Source: Amorphoplanes digitatis (GTDB lineage: Bacteria; Actinomycetota; Actinomycetes; Mycobacteriales; Micromonosporaceae). Taken from it: a stretch of DNA of 64,000 nt. Position numbers and translations under genes: made by a program. This document shows positions 9,149 to 18,613 of the stretch, piece after piece. Location of the stretch: positions 5,202,501 through 5,266,500 of the forward strand of contig NZ_JACHNH010000001.1 in NCBI RefSeq assembly GCF_014205335.1, in the 5' to 3' direction. A model generated the notes under the pieces. That model had not been told where the DNA came from, did not search any database, and was given only the letters and a program-made list of their open reading frames with translations. Numbering within the stretch: position 1 is the first letter of the stretch; every line of letters starts with the position of its first letter.

Positions 9149-12100
9149 CGGGACCGCCTCCACAGCTTGCGCAGCACGGGGCGCAGCATCGGGCGCAGCC
9201 GCGGCCGGCGGGCCAGCAGCAACCCCATCCGCCGGTTCCAGCGGTTCCGGATCGCCCACAGCCCGGGGCGGTCGGCGGGCAGCCGGAACGCGTACATGAA
9301 CAACAGGGACGCGGCGACCGCGACCGGCAGCAGGTACATCGCGTAGCGGCTGGTCACGGCCGGTGCGTACTGCATGGTCACGGTGCCGCCGCCCTCGGGC
9401 AGCACCCAGCCGCTCATCCAGCCCTGGAGGGTCACCTTCCGGGCACCCTTGACGCCGCTGAGCACCCAGCCGGGCGCGGCGTTCTCGGCGAGCGCGACCG
9501 CGGTGACGGTGCCGGGGCTGGTGATCGTGCCGGTGAACCGGGCCGGATTCTCCATCTTGAAGTCCACCGTGGAGCGATCACCCGGCGTGGCGTCGCGCAC
9601 CAGCACGATCGCGCTGGTGGTGGCCACCGGGCGCAGCCGCACCCCGCGATACTCCACCTGCGACTGACGCTCCTCCTCGAGGTCGCGCAGCCCGTACAGG
9701 TAGAGCCGGGTGTCGACGGCGGCCGGGTCGGGCGGGACCAGCGCCTCGTACGACGTCCAGCCCTGGTACAGCGCCACCGCCGGCAGCGTGCGGCACAGGT
9801 CGGGGCCGCGCAGGTACAGGCAGAACTTGGGGTTGCGCAGGGCGACGCTGCGCGCCTCGAGGGACAGCTCGTACAGCGACGACGCGCCCATGTCCGCGAC
9901 GGGTGCGCCGATGCAGGCCAGGTGCCGCACCGCCTTGAGGGTGTAGGTGGTCTCCCCGTCCGCGCCGACGGCCGACTCGGCCTCCAGCCCGGCCTGCTCG
10001 GCGGTCTGGTCGTCGTAGCGGTAGCAGTCGTTCAGCGGCTCGAACGGCGCGAGCGCCGAACCGGACATGCCGCCCTCTACGCGCAACTCGTGACTTCCCG
10101 CGGTGAGGTGCACCTTGACCTCGGGCACGGCCGGCGGGAAGACCGTCTTGGTGTCGACCGGCTCCAGCGCGTCGACGGTCAGGTTGCGGTACTCGGTGAC
10201 CGTCTTCGGCTTGAGCCGCTCGCCGACGTCGGCGTGCAGGATGATCTGGAGCTCGTCCGCGAGGCTGTCCATCGTGACGGTCTTCTCGTAGGTGGACCAC
10301 TTGTCGTCGAGCACCGGGCGGGCGCTCAGCTCGCACCCGGCGACCCCGGCCTGCCACAGGCAGATCTGCGGGCGGGCGCCGGTGACGCTGCGGTACTCCA
10401 GGCGGACCCGGTACAGCTGACCCGGTACCGCCTTGCGGACCACCACCTTGGTGCAGGCGGCGTGGTCGGCGGCGCTGAGCCGCACGGTGCGGCCCGCCGC
10501 CGTGTCCGTGACGGTCCGGGTGAACCCCAGCTCCTTCCACGGCCGGGGCTCGTAGTTGTTGCAGTCGAAGACCGGGGAATACCCGGTGGTGTCGGCCGGC
10601 TTCGGCGCGCTCGCCAGCAGGGTGATGTCGGTCGCGGAGCCGACCGGCACCGTCGCCGCGGTGCCCGCGCCGTCCAGCGAGACGGTACGGCCGCCCGTGC
10701 TTATCGCCTTGATCTTCCGGCCGGCGGGTGTCGGCACCGCCAGGACCGGGCGGCGGGAGACGGCCTTGCCGTCGACCTTCACCACGGTCGGGTCCTCCAG
10801 CAGCAGCAGCGACCTCGCGGCGTCCACGCGGGGCGTGAGCACCGCGGCCGCGCGGGCCCGCTGCGCGAGCGTGTAGCGGCCGGCCGTCGCGATGTCGACG
10901 GTCGTGGTGGGCGTGCCGCTGTCCACGGCCGGCACCGGCCAGTGCACGACGTCCGGCGTGACCGTGACGGTGTCGTCCACCTGGGGGCTCAGGGCGACCG
11001 GCGAGGTGTCCTTGCGCGCGGCGATCGCCGTACGGGTGTCGACCGTGCCGAGCACCGCGGCGCCCGCGTCGGGGCGGGCCGGCGCGTCCAGGACCCGGTC
11101 GTAGGTGCGCATGGTGGGGCTGACGCCGCCGTTGAACTGGAACAGCTGCAACGTGCCGTCGACGGCGAGCTCCCCGCCGGGCACCCGGCTCATCGCCGCG
11201 CCCAGGATGCGGTCGTCGGCGAAGTACCGGTTGGGCAGGCCGCGGACGAGGTCGTGCCGCACGATGACCCGGCTGACCCCGATGGCGTCGAGCAGCTTGG
11301 GCACCGGCGCCAGGTCGCCGGCGAGCAGCGCGGTCTCCACGGCGTGCACGTCGGCGCCGAAGCCGGGCACGTCGCCGAAGTAGCCGCCGGGCTTCGGCGC
11401 CACGACCGGGTGCTCGATGAGCAGGTTGGCGATGCTGTCCGCGCCGAAGAAACCCCAGGTCGTGGGCATCTGGTAGTAGTCGTCAAGCGGCAGGACGAGC
11501 ACCTTGCCCGGCCGCTCGTCGGCGTCGATGTGTGCGGCCATGTCCCACCACACGTCCGGGACCCGCACGTGGGTGGACGGCTGGGTCGGCCGCTCGTCGG
11601 GCATCACCCCGCCGGTGTAGAGCGGGTACGGATAGGCGAGCACGAGCAGCAGCGGGACGACCGATCCGGCGTACGCCAGCCGCCGCGGCCACCCCGGCAG
11701 CCGCAGGCGGGGCAGGGACCTCAGCCGCAGCACCGTGCCCTCGACGCCGATGGCGAGCAGCGTGGCGAAGAAGAGGATGAGCAGCTGACCCAGCTTGCTC
11801 ATCGGCTCCCGGAACAGCCAGAAGCCCGGCGCGTGCTGGTACAGGAACATGTTGATCTCGGAGAACGGCGGCCGCAGGCCCTTGGCCAGGAACACGAACA
11901 CCAGGACCAGGGTGATCAGGCCGAACGCGACCCGGCGCAGCCGCCGCGGCGCCAGCAGCGGCGCCAGGAACACCAGCGCGGGCAGCAGGTAGCGGATCCA
12001 GAGCCACCACGGCCGGTCCAGGTCCGCGGCGAACGGCAGGTACTGCGGGCGGAACCAGGCCCAGTTGGCCACCATCGTGATGATGTTCTGCGGCACGTTG

Positions 12101-12903
12101 TTGACCTGCGACCAGGACCAGTTCGTCGGGTCGGTGAAGGTGGCGTTCGCGGTGGCGCCGCCGCCGCCGACGAAGCTCTGCGCGAGCGGGACCAGCCAGT
12201 ACGCGTTGAGCCCGATGGCCCACGGCGCGGCGAACACGAACCACTTCAGCAGGCGCGCCGCCGGCTTGCGGCCCAGCACCAGCGCGGCGAGCAGCGGGGT
12301 GCCGCCGACCGCCCACGCGTAGGCCACCACCAGCATCGGCGGGTTGAAGGCGAGGAACGAGGTGGGCATCAGCGCGAAACCGGCGATCGGCGTCGGCACC
12401 CGCCGGCCCTGCGCGACCCGCATCGCGATGCCGGTGATCAGGGCGACCGAGCCGACCGAGATGATGTTCAGCGGGTTCGGCAGCCGGGTTAGGAAGAAGC
12501 CGTTGAGCAGGCCGAACGCGCCGGCCGTCACGATCGCCGCCTGGTTGCGCACGAACGCGCCGGCCAGGTACGCCACGCCGAAGCCGACGAGCCCGTAGAT
12601 GCAGATATAGAACAGCCACTGCGCGGAGTACTCGGTGAGCCCGACGGCCCGGCACAGGTAGATCAGGACGAACTCGAAGCCCCGCGCCATGGTGTACCCG
12701 GCCGAGCCGGTGCCGGTGGTCTGATGGTTCCAGGCCCAGGTCGCCTCGGGTGCCCAGCCGCGCCGGATGAACGCGCCCATGTCGCCGCCGGCGATGAACG
12801 TGCCGGTGCGGAACCACTGGCTGACGATGAGCGCGTTGAGCGCGAGGACGATCAGGTAGGGCCGCGAGGCCGGCCACGCGGAGCGCGGGAGGAGCCGTCG
12901 CAC
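9145..12903 (-). CDS. Large GT-C-type membrane glycosyltransferase-like protein (possibly AftD/DUF3367-like)
   Basis: The 1252-residue protein has about ten or more membrane segments in residues 1-430, starting RPYLIVLALNALIVSQWFRT. A long extracytoplasmic region of about 750 residues with beta-rich, carbohydrate-binding-like stretches (two similar NNYEPRPW / NDCYRYDDQ blocks) follows, and there is a final membrane helix near 1195-1220. An early acidic FIAGGDMGAF loop fits the first extracytoplasmic loop of GT-C enzymes, which use polyprenyl-phosphate sugars. The architecture resembles the actinobacterial alpha-(1->3)-arabinofuranosyltransferase family, but also YfhO-like proteins, so donor and linkage are unproven. 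The GTG start at 12903 follows GAGGAGGGG. It is coupled to the phosphoesterase gene downstream. Confidence 0.72.
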   Translation of the reverse strand: MRRLLPRSAWPASRPYLIVLALNALIVSQWFRTGTFIAGGDMGAFIRRGWAPEATWAWNHQTTGTGSAGYTMARGFEFVLIYLCRAVGLTEYSAQWLFYICIYGLVGFGVAYLAGAFVRNQAAIVTAGAFGLLNGFFLTRLPNPLNIISVGSVALITGIAMRVAQGRRVPTPIAGFALMPTSFLAFNPPMLVVAYAWAVGGTPLLAALVLGRKPAARLLKWFVFAAPWAIGLNAYWLVPLAQSFVGGGGATANATFTDPTNWSWSQVNNVPQNIITMVANWAWFRPQYLPFAADLDRPWWLWIRYLLPALVFLAPLLAPRRLRRVAFGLITLVLVFVFLAKGLRPPFSEINMFLYQHAPGFWLFREPMSKLGQLLILFFATLLAIGVEGTVLRLRSLPRLRLPGWPRRLAYAGSVVPLLLVLAYPYPLYTGGVMPDERPTQPSTHVRVPDVWWDMAAHIDADERPGKVLVLPLDDYYQMPTTWGFFGADSIANLLIEHPVVAPKPGGYFGDVPGFGADVHAVETALLAGDLAPVPKLLDAIGVSRVIVRHDLVRGLPNRYFADDRILGAAMSRVPGGELAVDGTLQLFQFNGGVSPTMRTYDRVLDAPARPDAGAAVLGTVDTRTAIAARKDTSPVALSPQVDDTVTVTPDVVHWPVPAVDSGTPTTTVDIATAGRYTLAQRARAAAVLTPRVDAARSLLLLEDPTVVKVDGKAVSRRPVLAVPTPAGRKIKAISTGGRTVSLDGAGTAATVPVGSATDITLLASAPKPADTTGYSPVFDCNNYEPRPWKELGFTRTVTDTAAGRTVRLSAADHAACTKVVVRKAVPGQLYRVRLEYRSVTGARPQICLWQAGVAGCELSARPVLDDKWSTYEKTVTMDSLADELQIILHADVGERLKPKTVTEYRNLTVDALEPVDTKTVFPPAVPEVKVHLTAGSHELRVEGGMSGSALAPFEPLNDCYRYDDQTAEQAGLEAESAVGADGETTYTLKAVRHLACIGAPVADMGASSLYELSLEARSVALRNPKFCLYLRGPDLCRTLPAVALYQGWTSYEALVPPDPAAVDTRLYLYGLRDLEEERQSQVEYRGVRLRPVATTSAIVLVRDATPGDRSTVDFKMENPARFTGTITSPGTVTAVALAENAAPGWVLSGVKGARKVTLQGWMSGWVLPEGGGTVTMQYAPAVTSRYAMYLLPVAVAASLLFMYAFRLPADRPGLWAIRNRWNRRMGLLLARRPRLRPMLRPVLRKLWRRSR

Positions 12904-13018
12904 CTGGCCACCCCTCCTCGTCGAACACGTCCGCGGCGCGGCCCGGCCGGGCGCGCTGCCCGTAGCATCGGCTGCCGCGATGCCGCCCTGAGAGTTGGCG
13001 GCGGGCCTCCCACCGGCG

Positions 13019-14227
13019 TTACCCGCGGCCGCGCCGCCCGGCGGCCTGGATCAGGCGGTCCGCGGCCTTGCGTACCCGGTCGGTGTGCCGCTCGGTCGCC
13101 TGCGCGAAGAGCCACCCGGCCAGGATCAGCAGCGCGCAGAGCGCGGCGTAGGCGAGCCAGTGCGCCGGCGTCGGCAGCCAGCGGTTACCGGCCCGCGGCG
13201 TCAGCAGCGCGGCGATCATCGCGGCCACCGGCAGGTGCATCGCGTACAGCGAGTACGAGGAGTCGGCGTACCGGGAGACGGTGGAGAGCAGGCCGCCGGG
13301 CAGCCCGCGCCACTCGAGGTCGCGGACCAGCAGGACCAGGAGCACGGTGGTGGTGCCCGCCAGCAGCAGCACGTTGCGCCCGCTGTAGCTCGCCTGGGTC
13401 AGCCACAGCGCAACGCCGACCGCCGCCGTCGCGCCGGCGCGGGCCACGGCCAGGAAGCCCCGGCCGCGGGCGGCGAGCCAGCCGGCGATGCGCTCGCGGT
13501 ACCAGGCCACCGCGGCACCCATCAGCCAGACCGGCAGGTACATCAGCACCGACGGTCCGGCGAGCGCGCAGAGGCCGAGCAGCAGCGCGGCGTTCAGCAG
13601 GCGCGCGGGTACGCCGCCCCGGCCGCGCCAGGCGTACAGCGCCAGGGGCAGGATCGCGTAGAACACCGCCTCGTAGCTCAGCGACCACAGCGAGGCGTTG
13701 GTGCCGTACGTGGGCACGACGATCGTCTGGAGGAAGGCGACGTTGCCCAGGGCCGTGTCGAGGCCCAGCCGCCCGGCCAGGTCCCCGACCGGCACCGTGT
13801 GGTGGTAGGCGGGGTCGCCGAGGTAGATGGACGTGCCGGAGAGCAGCGACAGGCCGAGATGGTCCAGCAGCGCGGTGAGCGCGAGCGCCGGCACGAGCAC
13901 GATCCACAGCCGGCTGAGCCGGGCGGTGGCGTAGGTCGCCCAGCGGAAGCGCTCCCGGCGGAACGCGGCGAAGACGCTGCCGCCGACCCAGTAGCCGCTG
14001 AGCACGAAGAAGACGAGCACCGCCGCGGGGCCGAGGCCCGTCACCGCGTACAGGATGGTGGTGAGCAGGCCGTCGCCGGCCTGTTCCGGGTCGACGAGCA
14101 GCAGCTGGCGCAGGTGGTACATGACCACCAGGACGGCCGCGACCGCCCGCAGCGCGTTCAGCGCGCGGTGCGGGCCGGGTCGCGCGGGCACCGCGGCCCG
14201 CCGCGGTGCGCGGACGGCTTGGGTCAT
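13019..14227 (-). CDS. Acyltransferase family 3 (OafA/YrhL-type) membrane protein
   Basis: The 402-residue multi-pass protein begins near HRALNALRAVAAVLVVMYHLRQLL, the acyltransferase-3 signature with the catalytic-type R...H pair. It also contains FFVLSGYWVGGSVF and NASLWSLSYEAVFYAILP, both conserved in the family. Such enzymes move acetyl or other acyl groups across the membrane onto surface sugars. Its ATG at 14227 overlaps the stop of the small upstream membrane-protein gene (ATGA) and has GGAGGA upstream. The glycan context suggests O-acylation of an exported polysaccharide. The acyl donor and acceptor cannot be read. Confidence 0.88.
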   Translation of the reverse strand: MTQAVRAPRRAAVPARPGPHRALNALRAVAAVLVVMYHLRQLLLVDPEQAGDGLLTTILYAVTGLGPAAVLVFFVLSGYWVGGSVFAAFRRERFRWATYATARLSRLWIVLVPALALTALLDHLGLSLLSGTSIYLGDPAYHHTVPVGDLAGRLGLDTALGNVAFLQTIVVPTYGTNASLWSLSYEAVFYAILPLALYAWRGRGGVPARLLNAALLLGLCALAGPSVLMYLPVWLMGAAVAWYRERIAGWLAARGRGFLAVARAGATAAVGVALWLTQASYSGRNVLLLAGTTTVLLVLLVRDLEWRGLPGGLLSTVSRYADSSYSLYAMHLPVAAMIAALLTPRAGNRWLPTPAHWLAYAALCALLILAGWLFAQATERHTDRVRKAADRLIQAAGRRGRG

Positions 14228-14502
14228 GGGGTGTTCCTCCGGGTGTCGCTGTCGGAGCGGTCGGATTGCGGCCGCGCGCGCAGCCCGAGCAGGCCGAGCG
14301 GCACGGCGAACGCGCTCAGCGCCAGGCCCACGAGGGCGCCGTAATACACGAGGTCGGTGTTGCCGAGGGCGTGCGCGGGCCCGCAGGCGGCGAAGACGAC
14401 GCTGGCCAGGGCCAGCGGCACCCGCCACAGCCGGTCGGCGAGCCGGGGCAGGTCGAGGACGCGGTAGTGGCGGGCCGGGCCCGGAGGCGCTTCGGACGGC
14501 AT
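14224..14502 (-). CDS. Small two-helix membrane protein of unknown function
   Basis: The 92-residue protein starts at ATG 14502 with GGGGAG eight bases upstream. A basic/Pro N-terminus is followed by two hydrophobic segments (about 35-55, VPLALASVVFAACGP, and 58-75, VYYGALVGLALSAFAVPLGL) and a polar Arg/Ser tail. I do not recognise a family. Its stop overlaps the start of the acyltransferase gene, so it is co-translated and may be an accessory subunit of that enzyme. It begins the minus-strand group that runs toward 8153. Confidence 0.7.
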   Translation of the reverse strand: MPSEAPPGPARHYRVLDLPRLADRLWRVPLALASVVFAACGPAHALGNTDLVYYGALVGLALSAFAVPLGLLGLRARPQSDRSDSDTRRNTP

Positions 14503-14620
14503 GGCGCGTTCTCCCCGGCATCGGCGGACACCTGTACGACGAGCCGGGTCCGGTATTCCCTCCATCGGCGTGCGCCGCCGCGGGTTGAGCCTTCCCGCCG
14601 CCCGCGCTGGGAGCGAACAT

Positions 14621-14654
14621 CAAGGTTGGCTCAGGCGGCGGGCAAGGTTGACTC
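14621..14654 (+). promoter_or_regulatory. Direct repeat CAAGGTTG(G/A)CTC, 22-bp period
   Basis: CAAGGTTGGCTC at 14621-14632 is repeated as CAAGGTTGACTC at 14643-14654, exactly two DNA turns apart and 37 bases before the exported-protein ATG. It looks like a site for a regulator bound on one DNA face. A related GGTTGAGCC lies at about 14583. Confidence 0.5.
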
Positions 14655-14691
14655 GCACCCATTCCACCGGGGCCCGCGATGCCGCAACCTG

Positions 14692-15195
14692 ATGGACATG
14701 CGGAACTCAGCAAGCACCGGTCGCCTCGTCCTCGTCGCCATCCTGACGATGCTCGGGCTGTGCGGCGCACTGCTCCTGTCGCCGGCGGTCCCGGCCGCTG
14801 CCGCCGCCAAGTCCGGCAACGACAAGCTGGTGCTCAGCTGGGCCGACGGCGGCAAGGAGCTCCAGGTGAGCGGTTCCGCGTACCGGCCGAAGGCCGTGGT
14901 GGACATCCGCCTCGGCAGCGAGCCGATCCAGCAGGCCCGCAGCGACGAGAACGGCCAGGTCCGGGTCTCGGTGCCGCAGACGCTCATCACCGCCGGCCAG
15001 TCCGGCGCCAGCATCATCGTGGCCGGCCGCTCGGTCTCCGGCGCGTCGCGCGTGCTGATCTCCGCGGTCCCGCCGCGGGCCGCGGTCCGCGGGCCGGTCG
15101 ACTTCCTGCCCTGGTCGCTCGGCGCGATCGCGGTCGGCGGCCTCCTGCTGGGCGCCCTGCACCGCCGCCGCTCGACCCGCGCCTCCGCCGCCTGA
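14692..15195 (+). CDS. Exported protein with C-terminal membrane anchor, function unknown
   Basis: The 167-residue protein has a signal peptide (about 1-38, ending AVPAAAAA), an extracytoplasmic beta-rich region of about 95 residues (VLSWADGGKELQVSGSAYRP), then a hydrophobic segment LPWSLGAIAVGGLLLGA and a short Arg-rich tail. This sorting-signal-like end lacks an LPxTG motif, so it is more likely a simple tail anchor. The start is ATG 14692 or 14698; neither has a clear ribosome site, which could mean a leaderless transcript. A 22-bp direct repeat lies just upstream (14621-14654). No family is recognised. Confidence 0.72.
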   Translation: MDMRNSASTGRLVLVAILTMLGLCGALLLSPAVPAAAAAKSGNDKLVLSWADGGKELQVSGSAYRPKAVVDIRLGSEPIQQARSDENGQVRVSVPQTLITAGQSGASIIVAGRSVSGASRVLISAVPPRAAVRGPVDFLPWSLGAIAVGGLLLGALHRRRSTRASAA

Positions 15196-15298
15196 TACCG
15201 ACCCGCTCCCGAACGCTTCCCCGAAAGCCCCCAGCTGCCCCCAGCCTTTGGCGAGTGGATCTGACCCCCCGGGTCCCGCTCCCCCGAAAGGTCAGCGC

Positions 15299-17530
15299 AT
15301 GGGATATGCGGCGCGCACGCTCGTCGAGGCGATCCCCGGTCCGGCAGCGATCGTGGACGCCGACGGCCGCGTCCTGGTCGCCAACGGCCGCTGGCGGCCG
15401 GACGGCGACGCCGCGTACCCGGGCGAGGGTGTCCTGCTGGCCGACGGGGACGCCGGCTGCCCGGCGCACGGCCGGCTGCTGTCCGCCACGCGCCAGTTGA
15501 CGCCCCAGTCGCCGCCGACCGTGCTGGCCTGCCGGTGCGACGCGCCCGGCACCGGGGTACGGGTCGCGCATCTGGAGAGCGACTGCGGCGCGCACCGGCG
15601 GCTGGTCACGGTCGAGAGCGCGGCGGCGAACGGCGACGCCGGGCCGGACGACGCGGCGGCGCAGGCCAAGTCGCAGTTCCTGGCCCTGCTCGGGCACGAG
15701 ATCCGGACGCCCGTCACCACCGTCGTCGCCGCGGTCGAGCTGCTGCGCGCCCAGCCGTTGCAGCAGGAGGTCCGCGAGGTCGTCGACAGCGTGCACCGGT
15801 CCGTGCACGCGCTCAAGGCCCTGACCGACGATCTGCTCGACCTGGCCCGCCTGGAGACCGGCGTGCTGCGGGTGGAGCGCGAGCCCGTCGCGGTACGCCC
15901 GGTGCTCGAGTCGATCGTCGAACCGCTCCAGCAGCAGGCCCGCCGCAAGGGCATCCTGCTGCTGGCGGCGCCCGCGCCGAACCTGCCGCCGACGGTGCTC
16001 GGCGACGTGCACCGGCTGCGCCAGGTGCTGACCTGCGTGGTCGGCAACGCGATCAAGTTCACCGAGACCGGCGAGGTCATCGTCACGGCCGCGCCCGACG
16101 GCGACGACGCGTACCAGATCATCGTCTCCGACACCGGGCCCGGCATTCCCGCGTCCGACCAGGCGCGCATCTTCGCACCGTTCGTGCAGGCGGACCCCTC
16201 CGCCGCGCGCCGGCACGAGGGCGCCGGCCTGGGCCTGGCGCTGGCCGCCCGGCTCGTGGAGTGCATGGGCGGCACGATCGCGGTGCGCTCGCAGCCGGGC
16301 GAGGGCTCGGAGTTCCTGATCCGGCTGCCGCTGCTTGCCGCGCCGCAGCCGCCGGGCGAGCAGGGGCCGCTGCCCCTGACCCACCGCCGGATCGCGGTCG
16401 CCGCGCCGTCGCCCCGCTCGACGCTCGCCCTGTCCTGGCTGCTCACGAGCGCGGGCGCCGAGCCGGTTCCGGTGCCGTTCGAGGACCTCGCCACGCGGGT
16501 CCGGGACGTCGACACGGTCCTGTGGTGCGACGACTCGCACGACCCGGAGGCCGTGCGCCGCGCCGACACGGTCATCGAGCTGCTCGGCCCCACCGGCCGG
16601 GCCCAGATGATCAGCACCACCGACCCGCGCACCGGCATCGTCCGCAAGCCCGACGTGCTGACCGCCCCGCTGGTGCTGCGCCGCCTGGTGGCGGCGCTGA
16701 ACTGGGAGCGGACGGGCGTGCGCGGCGCGCCGATCACGGTGCCGCCGCTGGGCGGGGGCCGGGTGCTGCTCGCCGAGGACAACGACGTCAACCGGACCGT
16801 CTTCCGTCGCATGATCGAGCTCCTTGGCGTCGAGTGCGACACGGTCGCCGACGGCTCCGCCGCCGTGAGCGCGCTGCTCGGCGGTACGCCGTACGACGTG
16901 GTGCTGATGGACGTGCAGATGCCCCGCACAGACGGGCTGGAGGCCACCCGGCAGGTCCGCTCGGCCGACTGCGACACGCCGATCCTGGCCCTGACCGCGA
17001 CGGCGCTGCGCGGCGACCGGGAACGCTGCCTCGAGGCCGGCATGAACGGGCACCTCAGTAAACCGATCACGCTGCCCGAGCTGCGGGCCGCGCTGGCGCC
17101 GTACCTCTCGGCCGCACCGGCGGCCGAGCCGGACGAACCCGTGCCGGCGCCGGACGAGGCCCTGCCGGACCTGAGCAAGCTCCGCGACCTGGAGGAGCAG
17201 CTCGAGGACCGGGCGCTGGTCGTCACCACCGTCAACACGTTCCTCTCCCAGCTCGACGGGCGCCGCTCGGCGCTGGCCGAGGCCCTGCGCAAGCAGGACC
17301 ACGACGCGCTGCGCGCCACCGCGCACACGCTCAAGTCGTCGAGCGCCCTGCTGGGCGCCGATCCGCTGGCCGAGGCGTGCGCCCAGGTCGAGCGCAACGC
17401 GATCGCCGGCACCAGCGAACAGGACCTGACCGCGCTGGTCGCGGACGTGGAGAGCGCCGTCGCCGGCGCGATCCGGGTGATGTCCGGATACCTCGCCGAC
17501 GAGAGGGCCGATGGTGCAGTACGACGCTGA
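15299..17530 (+). CDS. Hybrid sensor histidine kinase with receiver and Hpt domains
   Basis: The 743-residue protein starts at ATG 15299 (AGG seven bases upstream). The domains in order are: a PAS-like sensor (AIPGPAAIVDADGRVLVANG, 10-30); HisKA with phospho-acceptor H133 in LALLGHEIRTP; HATPase with VVGNAIKF, DTGPGIP and GAGLGLALA; a degenerate receiver-like stretch (about 360-470); a true receiver (VLLAEDNDVN, phospho-Asp about D538 in VVLMDVQMP, K in LSKPIT); and a C-terminal Hpt with H676 in ATAHTLKSSS. No membrane segment is present, so it is a cytosolic phosphorelay hub. It lacks a DNA-binding output; the Hpt would pass phosphate to a separate regulator. A second kinase gene overlaps its 3' end. 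Confidence 0.92.
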   Translation: MGYAARTLVEAIPGPAAIVDADGRVLVANGRWRPDGDAAYPGEGVLLADGDAGCPAHGRLLSATRQLTPQSPPTVLACRCDAPGTGVRVAHLESDCGAHRRLVTVESAAANGDAGPDDAAAQAKSQFLALLGHEIRTPVTTVVAAVELLRAQPLQQEVREVVDSVHRSVHALKALTDDLLDLARLETGVLRVEREPVAVRPVLESIVEPLQQQARRKGILLLAAPAPNLPPTVLGDVHRLRQVLTCVVGNAIKFTETGEVIVTAAPDGDDAYQIIVSDTGPGIPASDQARIFAPFVQADPSAARRHEGAGLGLALAARLVECMGGTIAVRSQPGEGSEFLIRLPLLAAPQPPGEQGPLPLTHRRIAVAAPSPRSTLALSWLLTSAGAEPVPVPFEDLATRVRDVDTVLWCDDSHDPEAVRRADTVIELLGPTGRAQMISTTDPRTGIVRKPDVLTAPLVLRRLVAALNWERTGVRGAPITVPPLGGGRVLLAEDNDVNRTVFRRMIELLGVECDTVADGSAAVSALLGGTPYDVVLMDVQMPRTDGLEATRQVRSADCDTPILALTATALRGDRERCLEAGMNGHLSKPITLPELRAALAPYLSAAPAAEPDEPVPAPDEALPDLSKLRDLEEQLEDRALVVTTVNTFLSQLDGRRSALAEALRKQDHDALRATAHTLKSSSALLGADPLAEACAQVERNAIAGTSEQDLTALVADVESAVAGAIRVMSGYLADERADGAVRR

Positions 17531-18500
17531 CTCCCCGAGCCCCGATCTGTCCGACGACTCCCGAAACGGTCCGACCATGCGACTCGCGTCCTCCCGTGCA
17601 CAGCGGTGGTCGCTGCGCCGACGGCGCATCGTCCGGCTGCCCCGCCGGTACATCGTCGCGACGACGCCGCGGCCCGCCGCGCAGGTGTACGCCGAGCTTG
17701 AGCGCGAACGCCTGCGCAACGCGGAGCTGGAGCGACGGGTGAGCGAGCTGAGCCGCTCGGTGCAGGACCTCGAGGCCTTCGCCCGCGAGATCAGCCACGA
17801 CCTGAAGGCGCCGCTGGCCGGCATCTGCGGGTACGCGCAGCTGCTCACCTACCTCGACGTCGGCAGCCCCCGCCCGGCGGACTACGACGACTTCGTCGCG
17901 GAGATCAACCGGGGCACCGACCGGATGAGCCGGCTGATCGACGACGTGCTGGCCTACTCGACGGTCAGCGGCACGGCTCTGCACCTGACGACGATCGACC
18001 TCGCCGCGCTCGTCGACGACGTGGTGGCGGACCGAGCCGTGGAACAGCTGCGGCCCGGCGCCGCGTCCTGGCCGGCGCCGCAGATCACCTGGGACTTCCT
18101 GCCGGCGGTCCGCGGCGACCACGGGATGCTGCGGCGGCTGCTGGAGAACCTGGTCGGCAACGCGCTCAAGTACGTCCGGCCCGGCGAGCCGGCCCGGGTG
18201 CACATCGCCGCGCGTACCGGTGACGACGGTTTCGTCATGGTCGAGGTGACCGACGAGGGAATCGGCGTGCCCGACGGGCAGCACGAGGCGATCTTCGGCG
18301 AGCTGCACCGGGCGCACGCGGACGCCTACCCCGGCACGGGGCTCGGCCTGACCATCTGCCGGCGGATCGTGCAGCGGCTCGGCGGCTCCATCGGCGCCGA
18401 CCCGAACGTGCGCCGTGGCGCCCGGATCTGGTTCACCCTGCCCGCCGCCGGGCACACCGGCGCGGGTCAGGTCTCGGTCGCGGCGGACATGACCCGCTGA
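17511..18500 (+). CDS. Sensor histidine kinase (HisKA/HATPase), cytosolic
   Basis: The 329-residue protein starts at ATG 17511, inside the last 20 bases of the hybrid-kinase gene. An alternative in-frame ATG lies at 17577. It has a basic N-terminus, a coiled-coil linker (about 65-90, ELERERLRNAELERRVSEL), HisKA with H96 in REISHDLKAPLAG, and HATPase motifs LVGNALKYV, DEGIGVPDG and TGLGLTICRRIV. No membrane or input domain is seen, so it may respond to a partner such as the preceding hybrid kinase. No response regulator is encoded next to it. The downstream secreted-repeat gene carries putative phased operator boxes. Confidence 0.88.
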   Translation: MVQYDADSPSPDLSDDSRNGPTMRLASSRAQRWSLRRRRIVRLPRRYIVATTPRPAAQVYAELERERLRNAELERRVSELSRSVQDLEAFAREISHDLKAPLAGICGYAQLLTYLDVGSPRPADYDDFVAEINRGTDRMSRLIDDVLAYSTVSGTALHLTTIDLAALVDDVVADRAVEQLRPGAASWPAPQITWDFLPAVRGDHGMLRRLLENLVGNALKYVRPGEPARVHIAARTGDDGFVMVEVTDEGIGVPDGQHEAIFGELHRAHADAYPGTGLGLTICRRIVQRLGGSIGADPNVRRGARIWFTLPAAGHTGAGQVSVAADMTR

Positions 18501-18504
18501 CCGT

Positions 18505-18520
18505 GCGGCCCCCGGGCCGC
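18505..18520 (+). terminator. Short GC hairpin after the kinase pair
   Basis: GCGGCC and GGCCGC arms with a four-base loop start four bases after the kinase stop. It is short and lacks a T-tract, so it is a weak terminator candidate. Confidence 0.4.
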
Positions 18521-18545
18521 GAGCTTGCGCAAAAACAGAGGTGCG

Positions 18546-18562
18546 CTTGAGGTCGGCTTGAG
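18546..18562 (+). promoter_or_regulatory. Two CTTGAG boxes, 11-bp period
   Basis: CTTGAG occurs at 18546-18551 and 18557-18562, one helical turn apart, 51 bases before the repeat-protein ATG. The same hexamer appears three times at 11-bp period before the beta-helix gene at 29827. The arrangement resembles OmpR/PhoB-type binding arrays. Confidence 0.55.
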
Positions 18563-18613
18563 CTTTCTCGCCGATCGAGACCACCGACAAGTGACAAATC
18601 GAGAAGAGGCCAG

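Noticed and set aside
5843..9346. 1167-codon plus-strand open frame
   Set aside because: It runs antisense through the beta-helix and metallophosphoesterase genes, both of which have clear motifs, and is typical GC-rich shadow sequence.
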